64,000 nt of DNA, taken from Sporosarcina sp. BI001-red (GTDB lineage: Bacteria > Bacillota > Bacilli > Bacillales_A > Planococcaceae). The notes under the pieces were generated by a model, which did not search any database, had not been told where the DNA came from, and was given only the letters and a program-made list of their open reading frames with translations. The position numbers were made by a program, and so were the translations under genes. How positions within the stretch are numbered: position 1 is the stretch's first letter; each line of letters opens with the position of its first letter. Positions 43,669 through 52,303 of this stretch are shown piece by piece. The DNA is taken from the NCBI RefSeq assembly GCF_003384035.1, contig NZ_QQAK01000011.1, positions 310,001 through 374,000 of the forward strand, in the 5' to 3' direction.

Positions 43669-44808
43669 ATGAAAATACTCATTGCACCAGACTCCTTTAA
43701 AGGAACCTTGTCTGCACTCCATGCAGCCGAAGCGATGGCTGAAGGAATCCTAGAAGCTGACCCTACAAACACCCCTATCTTACTACCTGCTGCTGACGGC
43801 GGTGAAGGGACGATGCAAAGTTTAGTCGACGCAACAAATGGAAAATTTGTCTCTCTTTTTGTTGAGGGGCCGCTTGGTCATCTAATCCTAGCGCGCTACG
43901 GAATGCTAGGGAATGGATCGACTTGTGTAATCGAGTTAGCAGAAGCATCCGGTCTCATGCGTCTTGCAGAACAGGATCGAAACCCTCTCATCACATCATC
44001 ATTCGGGACGGGACAGTTACTCGTTCACGCTCTCAATGAGGGGTGCCGAGACTTTATTATCGGGCTTGGGGGTAGTGCCACAAATGACGGTGGTGCTGGT
44101 ATCTTACAAGCACTGGGAATGAGGTTACTCGACTCAAATGGAGAGGAAATTCCTAGAGGTGGAGCTGCACTACAGCAGTTACACACCATTGATCCGTTGT
44201 TTTTCGACCCCCGGATCGCTGAAAGTACGTTTCTGATTGCAGCAGACGTCACCAATCCGTTTATTGGACCAGATGGAGCTTCGGCGGTATTCGGACCTCA
44301 GAAAGGAGCTACGGACACAGATGTTCCACATCTTGATAGATGCCTTGCAAATTTCGCAGACATTATAGAGCGACGTACAGGGATATCTCTTCACTATACA
44401 CCAGGAGCAGGAGCTGCCGGCGGAGCTGGTGGTGCGTTCCAAGTCTTCTTTCCAAGCACTTTTCAGCCAGGCATCAACGTCGTGTTGGAAACACTTCGTT
44501 TTGATGAACACTTGGCAACTGCGGATCTCGTTATCACCGGAGAAGGGCGTTCCGACAGTCAAACCTTTTCTGGAAAAACGCCATACGGTATCGCACAATC
44601 AGCCCATCAAGCTAACGTTCCAACGTTACTTATATCAGGGGTTGTCACACCTGAAAGTCGAGTCGCTCTTGGTGAATTATTTACCTGCGTGCATGCGATC
44701 ACTTCAGAACGCATCTCTGTTGCAGAAGCTATGTTGGAACCGTATCGCTTACTGAAAGAAACAACGAAACAAGCGATTCTACAGTTTAAAAATAAGGAGG
44801 AATGTTAA
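43669..44808 (+). CDS. glxK: Glycerate kinase (GlxK/GarK type)
   Basis: A 379-residue glycerate kinase of the bacterial type I family: MKILIAPDSFKGTLSA, LPAADGGEGTMQSLVDAT, GLGGSATNDGGAGILQALG, GAAGGAGGAF and DLVITGEGRSDSQTFSGKTP. It phosphorylates D-glycerate to 2-phosphoglycerate. The frame runs upstream to 43501 through the regulator promoter, but ATG 43669 gives the family N-terminus and has an AGGAA upstream. Its stop codon is directly followed by the start of the permease gene. Glycerate is also the end product of glyoxylate from ureide breakdown. Confidence 0.92.
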   Translation: MKILIAPDSFKGTLSALHAAEAMAEGILEADPTNTPILLPAADGGEGTMQSLVDATNGKFVSLFVEGPLGHLILARYGMLGNGSTCVIELAEASGLMRLAEQDRNPLITSSFGTGQLLVHALNEGCRDFIIGLGGSATNDGGAGILQALGMRLLDSNGEEIPRGGAALQQLHTIDPLFFDPRIAESTFLIAADVTNPFIGPDGASAVFGPQKGATDTDVPHLDRCLANFADIIERRTGISLHYTPGAGAAGGAGGAFQVFFPSTFQPGINVVLETLRFDEHLATADLVITGEGRSDSQTFSGKTPYGIAQSAHQANVPTLLISGVVTPESRVALGELFTCVHAITSERISVAEAMLEPYRLLKETTKQAILQFKNKEEC

Positions 44809-46155
44809 ATGTTGTTCACCATGATTATTTTAAGTGTTGTACTTATTATCTTTTTAACAGCTGTTTTGAAAATCCATCCATTCTTATCATTACTTGCGGG
44901 TGCCTTCTTCATAGGGATCACTTCTGGAATGCCTCTACTGACTGTTGTGGATACCGTTAACGAAGGTTTTGGCGGATTGATGAAAGGTATCGGAATTGTT
45001 ATCGTTGCAGGTACCATCATCGGCGTCATTCTTGAGAAGTCTGGTGCTGCTTATCGTATGGCTGAAGTTGTCTTACGCGTAATTGGTGAAAAACGACCTC
45101 AACTCGCGATGTCGCTTATCGGTTACATCGTTTCGATTCCTGTATTTTGCGACTCAGGATTCGTTATTTTATCCAGCCTAAAGAAAGCGCTTGCAAAACG
45201 AGCTGGTGTAACAATTGCATCAATGTCCGTAGCGCTTGCAACAGGATTATTTGCGACACATACACTAGTCCCACCTACACCTGGACCAATTGCAGCCGCT
45301 GGTAATATCGGGGCAGAAGGCTACTTAGGTGTGATTATTTTAATCGGTCTTATCGTTGCAATTCCAGCAACAGTTGTCGGCTACTTATGGGCTGTAAAAG
45401 TTGGATCTAAAATCACTGTTCCTGAAGACGAAGAATCTGTAACATTCGACTACGATGAAATCGTTAAATCATTTGGCGAGATGCCTTCTGCATTTAAAGC
45501 ATTCCTTCCGATTGTCTTACCAATTGTTTTAATCGGCGCTGGCTCAGTTGCTAAACTTACAATGGGAGAAAGTGGCCTTAGCTCATTCCTACAGTTCATT
45601 GGCTCACCTTCAGTTGCTTTGCTGTTCGGAGTACTTGGAGCATTCTTACTGCTTCCAAAATGGAACGAAGAGACTCTTACAGGTTGGATTGGAGAAGGCC
45701 TCAAAGAAGCTGCTCCGATTTTACTAATTACGGGAGCCGGTGGTGCATTTGGTAAAGTCATTTCTACTTCTGGTGTCGCAGAAGTGATTGGTGAAATGAA
45801 TTTCACTGCACTTGGTGGCGGAGCGTTATTCTTACTTGTTCCATTCCTTATATCTGCGGCATTGAAAACCGCACAAGGATCTTCGACTGCGGCGCTAGTC
45901 ATTGCGTCCACATTAGTAGCACCCCTGCTACCTGCAATGGGGATTGAAGGGGCGATTCCACTTGCTCTTGTAGTTATGGCAGTTGGTGCTGGTGCAATGA
46001 CGGTGAGTCATGTAAACGATAGCTTCTTCTGGGTCGTGACAGAGTTCAGTGGGATGAAGGTGACAGATGCTTACAAAGCACAAACTATGGCGACTCTATT
46101 GATGGGCGTTACGACGATTGTATTCACGATGATATTATGGTTAATTCTCGTGTAA
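44809..46155 (+). CDS. GntP-family permease (glycerate/gluconate)
   Basis: A 448-residue, 12-14 helix GntP-family carrier: HPFLSLLAGAFFIGITSGM, GFGGLMKGIGIVIVAGTIIG, PVFCDSGFVIL, THTLVPPTPGPIAAAG, LKTAQGSSTAALV and SHVNDSFFWVVTEFSGM. These carriers move sugar acids with protons. Cotranscription with glycerate kinase (0-bp gap, GGAGG upstream) and the CdaR gene indicates glycerate or a related acid. Confidence 0.9.
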   Translation: MLFTMIILSVVLIIFLTAVLKIHPFLSLLAGAFFIGITSGMPLLTVVDTVNEGFGGLMKGIGIVIVAGTIIGVILEKSGAAYRMAEVVLRVIGEKRPQLAMSLIGYIVSIPVFCDSGFVILSSLKKALAKRAGVTIASMSVALATGLFATHTLVPPTPGPIAAAGNIGAEGYLGVIILIGLIVAIPATVVGYLWAVKVGSKITVPEDEESVTFDYDEIVKSFGEMPSAFKAFLPIVLPIVLIGAGSVAKLTMGESGLSSFLQFIGSPSVALLFGVLGAFLLLPKWNEETLTGWIGEGLKEAAPILLITGAGGAFGKVISTSGVAEVIGEMNFTALGGGALFLLVPFLISAALKTAQGSSTAALVIASTLVAPLLPAMGIEGAIPLALVVMAVGAGAMTVSHVNDSFFWVVTEFSGMKVTDAYKAQTMATLLMGVTTIVFTMILWLILV

Positions 46156-46199
46156 AGTGGTTTAAACAAACACGAACACTAGTTCCTTTTATGCTAGAC

Positions 46200-46230
46200 T
46201 TTTATAAGTTACCGTTGTATACTTATAAAA
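46200..46230. promoter_or_regulatory. Perfect 10-bp inverted repeat over the promoter of the coiled-coil gene
   Basis: TTTTATAAGT (46200-46209) and ACTTATAAAA (46221-46230) are a perfect inverted repeat with an 11-nt spacer. On the plus strand a TATACT -10 (46218-46223) overlaps it, with TAGACT (46195-46200) 17 nt upstream as -35. This fits an operator covering the promoter of the gene at 46258. Confidence 0.55.
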
Positions 46231-46257
46231 ACAAGCAGTCGAGGGGAGCTACGCAGC

Positions 46258-46596
46258 ATGGAAGAAAAAATCTTACAGTTGTTAGTAGGACTTACGGCAG
46301 ACGTACGGGATATGAAGTCAGATTTAGGTGAGATGAAGTCAGATGTTGTTGGATTGAAATCGGATGTTGTTGGATTGAAGTCTGATGTTGGTTCTTTGAA
46401 GTCTGGACTGGAAAACTTACATTTCGAGATGAACACGCGGTTTGATCGAGTGGATAACTTACTAGTAGGGATTGGCGGTCAATTTGAACACCAAACTGAA
46501 CAGCGATTGGTTCATGATGAGAGCGTTACGGAGGAATTCATGGTCATTAAATCACGTATTTTCGATCTTGAAAACAAAGTGAATCGAGCGCACTGA
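46258..46596 (+). CDS. Coiled-coil protein with tandem heptads
   Basis: A 112-residue hydrophilic protein. Residues ~19-53 are five exact heptads of the form (M/L)KSD(L/V)xx, encoded by tandem 21-bp DNA units starting ATGAAGTCAGATTTAGG; the coiled coil continues through HFEMNTRFDRVDNLL to the end. No signal or membrane helix. AGGGGAG lies 9 nt before ATG 46258 and a strong terminator follows. Similar short heptad proteins are common in Bacillales, with unknown function. Confidence 0.78.
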   Translation: MEEKILQLLVGLTADVRDMKSDLGEMKSDVVGLKSDVVGLKSDVGSLKSGLENLHFEMNTRFDRVDNLLVGIGGQFEHQTEQRLVHDESVTEEFMVIKSRIFDLENKVNRAH

Positions 46597-46640
46597 AAAA
46601 GCAGAACTTCCCCGGGTATCCCCTCGGAAGTTCTGCTTTT
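46596..46640. terminator. Bidirectional Rho-independent terminator
   Basis: AAAAGCAGAACTTCC and GGAAGTTCTGCTTTT form a 15-bp stem between the convergent coiled-coil gene and the PBP4-type gene. Confidence 0.93.
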
Positions 46641-46644
46641 CAGA

Positions 46645-48168
46645 TTATAAATCCGCTTCCGCAATTGCTGTTGCAATGGCGTCTTCAATTGGGGTAACGG
46701 GTCCCGTAATGTAATTATTAATCATGATAGAGAAAACGAGTGGGGTTCCTCTTTTCGTTGTTACATAACCTGACAATGTGGATACACCTGTGATCGACCC
46801 GGTTTTTGCAGCTACATTCCCTTTCGTCGACTCCCCTTTCATGCGATTTCGAAGTGTTCCACCGACCATCCTGTCTGCTTCACCTGCGAGTGGTAGCGAC
46901 TCTCTGAAAGCGGAATACCAAGGCCTTTCTTGAGCTTGAATGAGAAGTGTCGTCAACGTATCGGAAGACACCAGATTTTTGTGTGACATTCCAGAACCGT
47001 CACGCAGCAGAACCGAATCTTTTGCGATACCCAGCCCTTCCAGTGTTTCAGACATTACCGCAAGACCAGCATTCCAACTTCCTTCCCCTTTTTCGACTCT
47101 TCCCATTTCTTTCACAAGCATTTCTGCATGACCATTGTTACTCAGCTTCATGAATGGGATATAGACTTCATTCAATGGCATAGACTTCTTGGATACAAGA
47201 ACATTCGCGTTTTTAGGTACTCCAGCACGCTGCAATCCATTCTTTCCAAGAACGCGAATCCCTTCTTTTTGCAACGCATTTCGGAATACATCGAGCACAA
47301 GTTCTGATGGTTGCCAAACAGCCGTCCATGACCGTGAACTTGAGGCACCGACTGGAATAGAACCTTCTATAATCATTCGATTGGTCCCATGCTCGCGGTG
47401 GATGGAAATCGTCTTTTCTCCGTCTTTTCCAATGGTAGTCGCTTTATTTACAATGACGGAAGTCTCCGTTTTTGGTGTTAACGAGACGGATGGTAGTTCG
47501 CCCGCTTTTTCCCCAGGTTTCACCTCCACAATCACTGTCCCTGTATCATAATCTTCATTCGGAGAAAGCGTGAGCGCCGAAACTTGTGCCCCGACGTAGT
47601 TGAATTCATCTGACCAATTCAGGTCTTGAGAGTATCGGTCATCGTCATACCAACTGTCATCTGCAAACAAATCACCCTGAATAGTTTTGATGCCTTTTTG
47701 CTTTAACTCTTCAGCAAACTTCACAAGGTCGCTTTGAAGAAGAGTAGGGTCCCCTTTTCCTACCAAATACACGTCCCCTTGAAGAGTCGATCCCTTTAAC
47801 TTACCCGTTGTCGATACTTCCGTCTTAAATCGGTAGTCTGCACCAAGCACATCCAAAGCAGCCGCACTTGTCAGCAATTTCATGTTGGAAGCAGGTCGCA
47901 ATCGAATATCACTCATATGAGAATAGACCGATTTGCCAGTCTCCGCGTTTCGCACACTTACACCCGTAATTCCACCCTTCAATTTCGGATCTGCTAGTAA
48001 TACGTCTAATTTCTTGGATAACGTAACTGAAGCATTCGCAGGTGGAGTAATTAAGGCTGCAGAGGCAGTGAGTGCCGGAATCGTGTGTTCATAAGCGATT
48101 GGTAGAAATGCGACCGCAACTAATAATGCAAGTAATAGAAGTTGTTTTCTAATTCGTTTCTTTAGCAT
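46645..48168 (-). CDS. dacB: D-alanyl-D-alanine carboxypeptidase/endopeptidase (PBP4, family S13)
   Basis: A 507-residue penicillin-binding protein of class C with an N-terminal signal/anchor helix (about 9-30). The three active-site motifs are SNMK (RPASNMKLLTSAA), SNN (MKLSNNGHAEML) and KTG (VAAKTGSITGVSTLSG). It trims or cleaves murein crosslinks outside the cell; B. subtilis DacC is the counterpart. The length matches the S13 family with its extra domain. It could produce the D-Ala-containing peptides that Dpp takes up, but no operon link exists. Confidence 0.91.
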   Translation of the reverse strand: MLKKRIRKQLLLLALLVAVAFLPIAYEHTIPALTASAALITPPANASVTLSKKLDVLLADPKLKGGITGVSVRNAETGKSVYSHMSDIRLRPASNMKLLTSAAALDVLGADYRFKTEVSTTGKLKGSTLQGDVYLVGKGDPTLLQSDLVKFAEELKQKGIKTIQGDLFADDSWYDDDRYSQDLNWSDEFNYVGAQVSALTLSPNEDYDTGTVIVEVKPGEKAGELPSVSLTPKTETSVIVNKATTIGKDGEKTISIHREHGTNRMIIEGSIPVGASSSRSWTAVWQPSELVLDVFRNALQKEGIRVLGKNGLQRAGVPKNANVLVSKKSMPLNEVYIPFMKLSNNGHAEMLVKEMGRVEKGEGSWNAGLAVMSETLEGLGIAKDSVLLRDGSGMSHKNLVSSDTLTTLLIQAQERPWYSAFRESLPLAGEADRMVGGTLRNRMKGESTKGNVAAKTGSITGVSTLSGYVTTKRGTPLVFSIMINNYITGPVTPIEDAIATAIAEADL

Positions 48169-48564
48169 TCAACATCATTCCCCTTTGACTTTTCTTTAGT
48201 ATATCAAGTATTTGGTAGAATAAACTGTTATCTTATAGAAAAATCAGAATTTAATGAGTTAGTTACAGAGCACTGGCTAGGTCGCCTGTCCCATAAATCA
48301 TCAACTGGTATAGTTTATGTACATTAGTGGTGGTGTATGAGCTGGAGGACACGATACTTTCTGTAAAACATTGAGTACCTGGTTAAGTGGATGGGGTTCT
48401 GGCTTTAAACGGGCGGGGTCTATGAGGTGCATTTATTACAAGGGAGAGAAACCACTTAAGATAAAACCGTCAATGAACCGAACATTGGGATTCACTTTGT
48501 CATAATACTTGTCATCACTAGAATTGAGGCAGCCTATTTTTCAATTATCTTTCTATTTGCTGAT
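48169..48564. other. Gene-free spacer
   Basis: About 400 bp between dacB and the LLM oxidoreductase terminator. It contains no ORF with a convincing ribosome-binding site. A GC-richer patch near 48400-48425 (GGCGGGGTC) stands out but I can assign nothing to it. Confidence 0.5.
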
Positions 48565-48602
48565 AAAAAAAGACAGCTGTGTCTACTAACACACGGCTGC
48601 CC
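48565..48602 (-). terminator. Rho-independent terminator of the LLM gene
   Basis: On the minus strand GGCAGCCGTGTG pairs with CACAGCTGTC, followed by seven T (48565-48571). Confidence 0.85.
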
Positions 48603-48616
48603 TCTCTTTATTCATC

Positions 48617-49666
48617 TCATGATTCTGTTTCCCACTCAGCAATTGCTTCCCGTACTCTTGGTGCCACTTCTGCACCGAGCAACCGAATTGCACTCATCAC
48701 CTCATCGTGTGGCATAGATCCAACTGGAACGTGAAGTAGGAATCTAGTGATTCCTACTTCTTTCCTCAATTTGATAATCTTTTTCGCCACGTAATCTGGA
48801 TCCCCTACATACAATGCCCCTTCCAAACTTCGTGCATTGTCATACGTACCTCGTTCATAAGGTGCCCAACCCCGTTCTTTACCAATTACGTTCATGGCGT
48901 ATTGAGTAGATGGGAAAAATGCATCTGCAGCTGCCCGAGTCGTTTCTCCAACGAAACCATGTGAATGAGATGCAATCTTCAATTTTGACACATCATGTCC
49001 TGCTGCGGCTGCAGCTCGCTTATATAATTGAACGAGTGGTGCGAATTGCGTAGGACGTCCTCCAATAATCGCAAGTACGAGTGGTAGTCCTAACTTTCCT
49101 GCGCGTACGACGGACTCCGGATTCCCTCCGCTACCAATCCAGACGGGTAAAGATTCTTGCACAGGGCGTGGATATACACCTCTTCGATCAATTGCTGGAC
49201 GATGTTTTCCATCCCACGAAACCACTTCGGACTCACGTAATTTCAATAATAGATCCAATTTTTCATTGAACAGCTCATTGTAGTCCGATAGATCTTGTCC
49301 AAATAGCGGGAATGATTCGATGAACGATCCCCGCCCCGCCATAATTTCAGCCCGTCCATTCGAGATTCCATCGAGTGTGGCAAAGTCTTGAAAGACGCGA
49401 ACTGGATCCGCAGAAGATAATACTGTAACCGCACTTGTCAACCGGATATTAAAGGTTTGTGAAGCCGCTGCGGCAAGCAATATCGCTGGTGAAGAGGATG
49501 CGTAATCTGCCCGATGGTGCTCCCCGACACCGAATACGTCGAGTCCTACCCGATCGGCAAGCACAATCTCTTCAACTACTTCCCGCAATCGTTCTGCATG
49601 ACTTTTCAGCTTTCCGGTTTCCGAATCCGGCGTTGTCTCAACGAACGTGCTAATTCCTATCTCCAT
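48617..49666 (-). CDS. LLM-class flavin-dependent oxidoreductase (luciferase-like)
   Basis: A 349-residue bacterial-luciferase-like TIM-barrel protein: ISTFVETTPDSETG, DVFGVGEHHRADYASSSPA, RLTSAVTVLSSADPVRVFQDFATLD, GRGSFIESFPLFG and VWIGSGGNPESVVRAG. Such proteins use FMN or F420 for monooxygenation; the substrate is not known. AGGAGG lies 8 nt before ATG 49666. It stands alone, divergent from the ABC genes at 49849. Confidence 0.88.
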   Translation of the reverse strand: MEIGISTFVETTPDSETGKLKSHAERLREVVEEIVLADRVGLDVFGVGEHHRADYASSSPAILLAAAASQTFNIRLTSAVTVLSSADPVRVFQDFATLDGISNGRAEIMAGRGSFIESFPLFGQDLSDYNELFNEKLDLLLKLRESEVVSWDGKHRPAIDRRGVYPRPVQESLPVWIGSGGNPESVVRAGKLGLPLVLAIIGGRPTQFAPLVQLYKRAAAAAGHDVSKLKIASHSHGFVGETTRAAADAFFPSTQYAMNVIGKERGWAPYERGTYDNARSLEGALYVGDPDYVAKKIIKLRKEVGITRFLLHVPVGSMPHDEVMSAIRLLGAEVAPRVREAIAEWETES

Positions 49667-49848
49667 CGATTCTTCCTCCTAAGTGCATCGTTAATTTCTC
49701 TATTGTACTCGTGTAAGAGCAGAAATGGTGAAACAAACAACCGATCATAAGCAGTTTCTAAAAATACGAAACTATATGCTCTTCTATACGTACACCTTAT
49801 TATGGACATTTTTTTACAATCTCGTTACGAAACAAAGGAGGAAACAAC

Positions 49849-50772
49849 ATGGAACCCACTCCAATCGTGGAATTGAAAAGTTTATCCAAAACGATCAAGG
49901 GCAAGAAAATCATTGATGACCTGAGTTTGCAACTATACCCTGGTCAGATCACAGGCTTTCTCGGGCCGAATGGTGCAGGGAAAACAACTACCATTCGAAT
50001 GATGGTCGGCCTGATGAAAAAAAGTGGTGGAGAAGTCGTGATTGACGGACAAACGCTTTCCGCAGATTTTGAAGAAGCTCTCTCTAAAGTGGGCGTCATC
50101 GTCGAAAACCCGGAAATGTATAAATTCATGTCCGGTTACAAAAATTTGCTACACTTTGCGCGCATGCAAAAAGGGGTAACAAAAGAACGGATTGACGAAG
50201 TCGTGAAACAAGTTGGAATGCAAAATCGCATCCATGAAAAAGTCGGGACCTATTCCCTCGGGATGCGTCAGCGTCTTGGCCTTGCTCAAGCCTTGTTGCA
50301 CAGACCTAAATTTTTAATTTTAGATGAACCGACCAACGGACTGGATCCAGCAGGCATTCGTGAGTTCAGAGAATACTTACGACTCATTGCTCAAACTGAA
50401 GACGTTTCTGTTTTCGTATCCAGTCACATGCTGTCAGAAATTGAGCTCATGTGTGACCGGATTGCCGTCATTCAAAATGGTAAGCTCGTGGACCTTCGGG
50501 ATATGAGTGAAACACAAGAAGCTCATTATTACGTAGAAGCTTTTCCTGCTGACCAAACCTTTGAACTCCTTGGGTCTCTCGGATTCAAAACAGAAAGTGT
50601 CAACGATGGATTCGTAATCCAAGCAGAAAAAACACAAATTCCCGAGCTCGTCAAAACGTTGTCAACCGCCGGACTAGAGCTATACGCAATCCAACCACAC
50701 AGACAAACACTTGAGGACCAATTCCTCGAATTGACAGGAGGTGGCCAGCTTGCTGAGACTGCTGCAAAATGA
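49849..50772 (+). CDS. ABC-2 type transporter ATP-binding protein (YhcH/BcrA-like)
   Basis: A 307-residue ABC ATPase with Walker A GPNGAGKTTTIRM, signature YSLGMRQRLGLAQALL, Walker B FLILDEPTNGLDPAGI and a C-terminal domain typical of antibiotic/lantibiotic or bacitracin export ATPases. GGAGG lies 7 nt before ATG 49849. The stop overlaps the permease gene. No regulator or two-component system is next to it. Confidence 0.9.
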   Translation: MEPTPIVELKSLSKTIKGKKIIDDLSLQLYPGQITGFLGPNGAGKTTTIRMMVGLMKKSGGEVVIDGQTLSADFEEALSKVGVIVENPEMYKFMSGYKNLLHFARMQKGVTKERIDEVVKQVGMQNRIHEKVGTYSLGMRQRLGLAQALLHRPKFLILDEPTNGLDPAGIREFREYLRLIAQTEDVSVFVSSHMLSEIELMCDRIAVIQNGKLVDLRDMSETQEAHYYVEAFPADQTFELLGSLGFKTESVNDGFVIQAEKTQIPELVKTLSTAGLELYAIQPHRQTLEDQFLELTGGGQLAETAAK

Positions 50773-51685
50773 ATGGATGAAACTGTGGTCTAAAAAAGGT
50801 ACTTGGATAATGGCGGGCTTGATGGTAGTACTCATTATCGCCATGGCGGGGATAGTGAAATGGTCTGATAGTTTAATGGATGATGAATCCGACTGGAAAC
50901 TTAGCACCCAAAGCGACCTAGAAAATGATAAAAGTTCATTAGAAATGGGTGTCCTAAAAGGAGAAAGCAAGCGGCATGCAGAAGAGAATGTTAAAATCTC
51001 TGAATATCGGCTTGCAAATGATATCGCACCACTGAAAAACACTAGCCGAGAGGGTATGATTTACAATCCTTCAGTCGGCAGTATTGCATTGCTACTCACG
51101 GTCATTGTAGCCGCGGGAATTGTCGCATCCGAGTTTTCACAAGGGACAATTAAAATGCTACTCACTCGTCCCGTGAAACGATGGAAAATCATGACGTCTA
51201 AATACTTGGCAATTTTGATATTCGGCATAGTGCTAATGTTAATTGGCTTTATAACAACCATTTTAAGTGCTTTCGTCTTCTTCCCATCGGCGGGTGGGCA
51301 AGCTCTCGCCGTATCAGGTGGTAACGTTGTAGAAGTTTCCATATGGAGCCATGGCCTATACATGTTATTGCTCTCATTTGTTAATGTAATCATCACCGCA
51401 ACGTTTGCGTTCATGGTTGGAAGCGTGTTCCGCTCAAGTGGAATGGCGATTGGGCTATCCTTATTCATCTACTTCACGGGAAGTGTCATCGTCGGTCTTT
51501 TAAGCCGATTTGAAATTGTAAAATACTTGATATTTACACATATGGACTTGACGATGTATGAATCCAATTTCGTCTTGAATGATGACATCACGTTGCCGTT
51601 CTCGCTAGCTGTGTTAGCAGTCTATCTAGTTGTATTCTTAATTGTTAGCTACACAGTATTTACTAAACGGGATATTACAGCGTAA
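50750..51685 (+). CDS. ABC-2 type transporter permease
   Basis: A 311-residue permease: one N-terminal helix (about 20-40), an extracytoplasmic loop of ~65 residues, then five C-terminal helices; the motif ASEFSQGTIKMLLTRPVKRWKIMTSKY-type core (EFSQGTIKMLLTRPV) marks ABC-2 permeases. The start is taken as TTG 50750, because GGAGG is 8 nt upstream, whereas GTG 50741 abuts it. It overlaps the ATPase gene by 23 bp. Confidence 0.86.
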   Translation: MLRLLQNEWMKLWSKKGTWIMAGLMVVLIIAMAGIVKWSDSLMDDESDWKLSTQSDLENDKSSLEMGVLKGESKRHAEENVKISEYRLANDIAPLKNTSREGMIYNPSVGSIALLLTVIVAAGIVASEFSQGTIKMLLTRPVKRWKIMTSKYLAILIFGIVLMLIGFITTILSAFVFFPSAGGQALAVSGGNVVEVSIWSHGLYMLLLSFVNVIITATFAFMVGSVFRSSGMAIGLSLFIYFTGSVIVGLLSRFEIVKYLIFTHMDLTMYESNFVLNDDITLPFSLAVLAVYLVVFLIVSYTVFTKRDITA

Positions 51686-51693
51686 CTTACATG

Positions 51694-51740
51694 CACCAGT
51701 TATTGCGGAGGCAGCCTCTACAATAACTGGTGTTTTGACT
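51694..51740 (+). terminator. Rho-independent terminator of the ABC exporter
   Basis: CACCAGTTATTG and CAATAACTGGTG (51694-51705 with 51721-51732) form a 12-bp stem followed by TTTTGACTTTT. Confidence 0.88.
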
Positions 51741-51776
51741 TTTCAAACATCCTAATTATATATGAATAAACTTGAT

Positions 51777-51818
51777 ATACCCCGGCAATACTTCTAATAG
51801 AGTAAGTCGGGTATTTTT
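51777..51818 (+). terminator. Second possible terminator
   Basis: ATACCCCGGC and GTCGGGTAT can pair, followed by TTTTTAT. It may be a back-up terminator of the exporter transcript or belong to a small RNA. Confidence 0.35.
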
Positions 51819-51945
51819 ATGAAAAATATTTTCTCATTAAATGATGAGGTTGCAATTCTTCATATGTTAACACGCTATGTAAGCACTCATGTCATCTTTT
51901 TGCAACAATTGTCGAAAAGTTTTTTCTTGAATTCTTGAAAATTAG

Positions 51946-51973
51946 TTTACACCTGGTATCTACCGGGTAAAAT
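51946..51973 (+). promoter_or_regulatory. Promoter of the small ORF at 51998
   Basis: -35 TTTACA (51946-51951) and -10 TAAAAT (51968-51973) are 16 nt apart. The spacer is a near-palindrome, CCTGGTATCTACCGGG, that could bind a repressor. Confidence 0.5.
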
Positions 51974-51997
51974 TGCTTATACGAGGAGGGACAGAAT

Positions 51998-52162
51998 ATG
52001 CAGACAGAGTGTGAAAGTTATGTGATGGTTCGTGAGTTACATCACCTCAACGAAGAATATCAACTTGCGCCCACTCCATTGAAGTCGATAATCCTCACTG
52101 ACATCCGCCTGATCCAAGATGCCCTCAGCCTTTTGAAAGTCGACACTACTCCACCAATGTAA
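51998..52162 (+). CDS. Small acidic-leaning protein of unknown function
   Basis: A 54-residue ORF with AGGAGG 8 nt before ATG 51998 and its own promoter. The predicted peptide starts MQTECESYVMVRELHHLNEE and has a helical second half (SIILTDIRLIQDALSLLKV). No signal or membrane segment. I do not recognise it. Confidence 0.6.
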   Translation: MQTECESYVMVRELHHLNEEYQLAPTPLKSIILTDIRLIQDALSLLKVDTTPPM

Positions 52163-52248
52163 TACTTTTTAGTCTCCTTATGAACGGAAACTAAAGTAAC
52201 TGACCCATATCCCCTTTCTCTCTTTTTTCGAAATATGGGATTCTATAG

Positions 52249-52297
52249 AAAAACCAGCTCCCTCGGCAGTTAGACATGCCGATTAGAAGCTGGTTTT
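52249..52297. terminator. Bidirectional terminator, end of the biotin operon
   Basis: AAAAACCAGCT pairs with AGCTGGTTTTT, with an inner TGCCGA/TCGGCA stem. It follows bioB on the minus strand and could also stop the small-ORF transcript on the plus strand. Confidence 0.9.
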
Positions 52298-52303
52298 TGT
52301 TTT

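Noticed and set aside
48424..48507. 27-codon ORF on the plus strand in the dacB-LLM spacer
   Set aside because: No convincing ribosome-binding site at proper spacing and too short to support.
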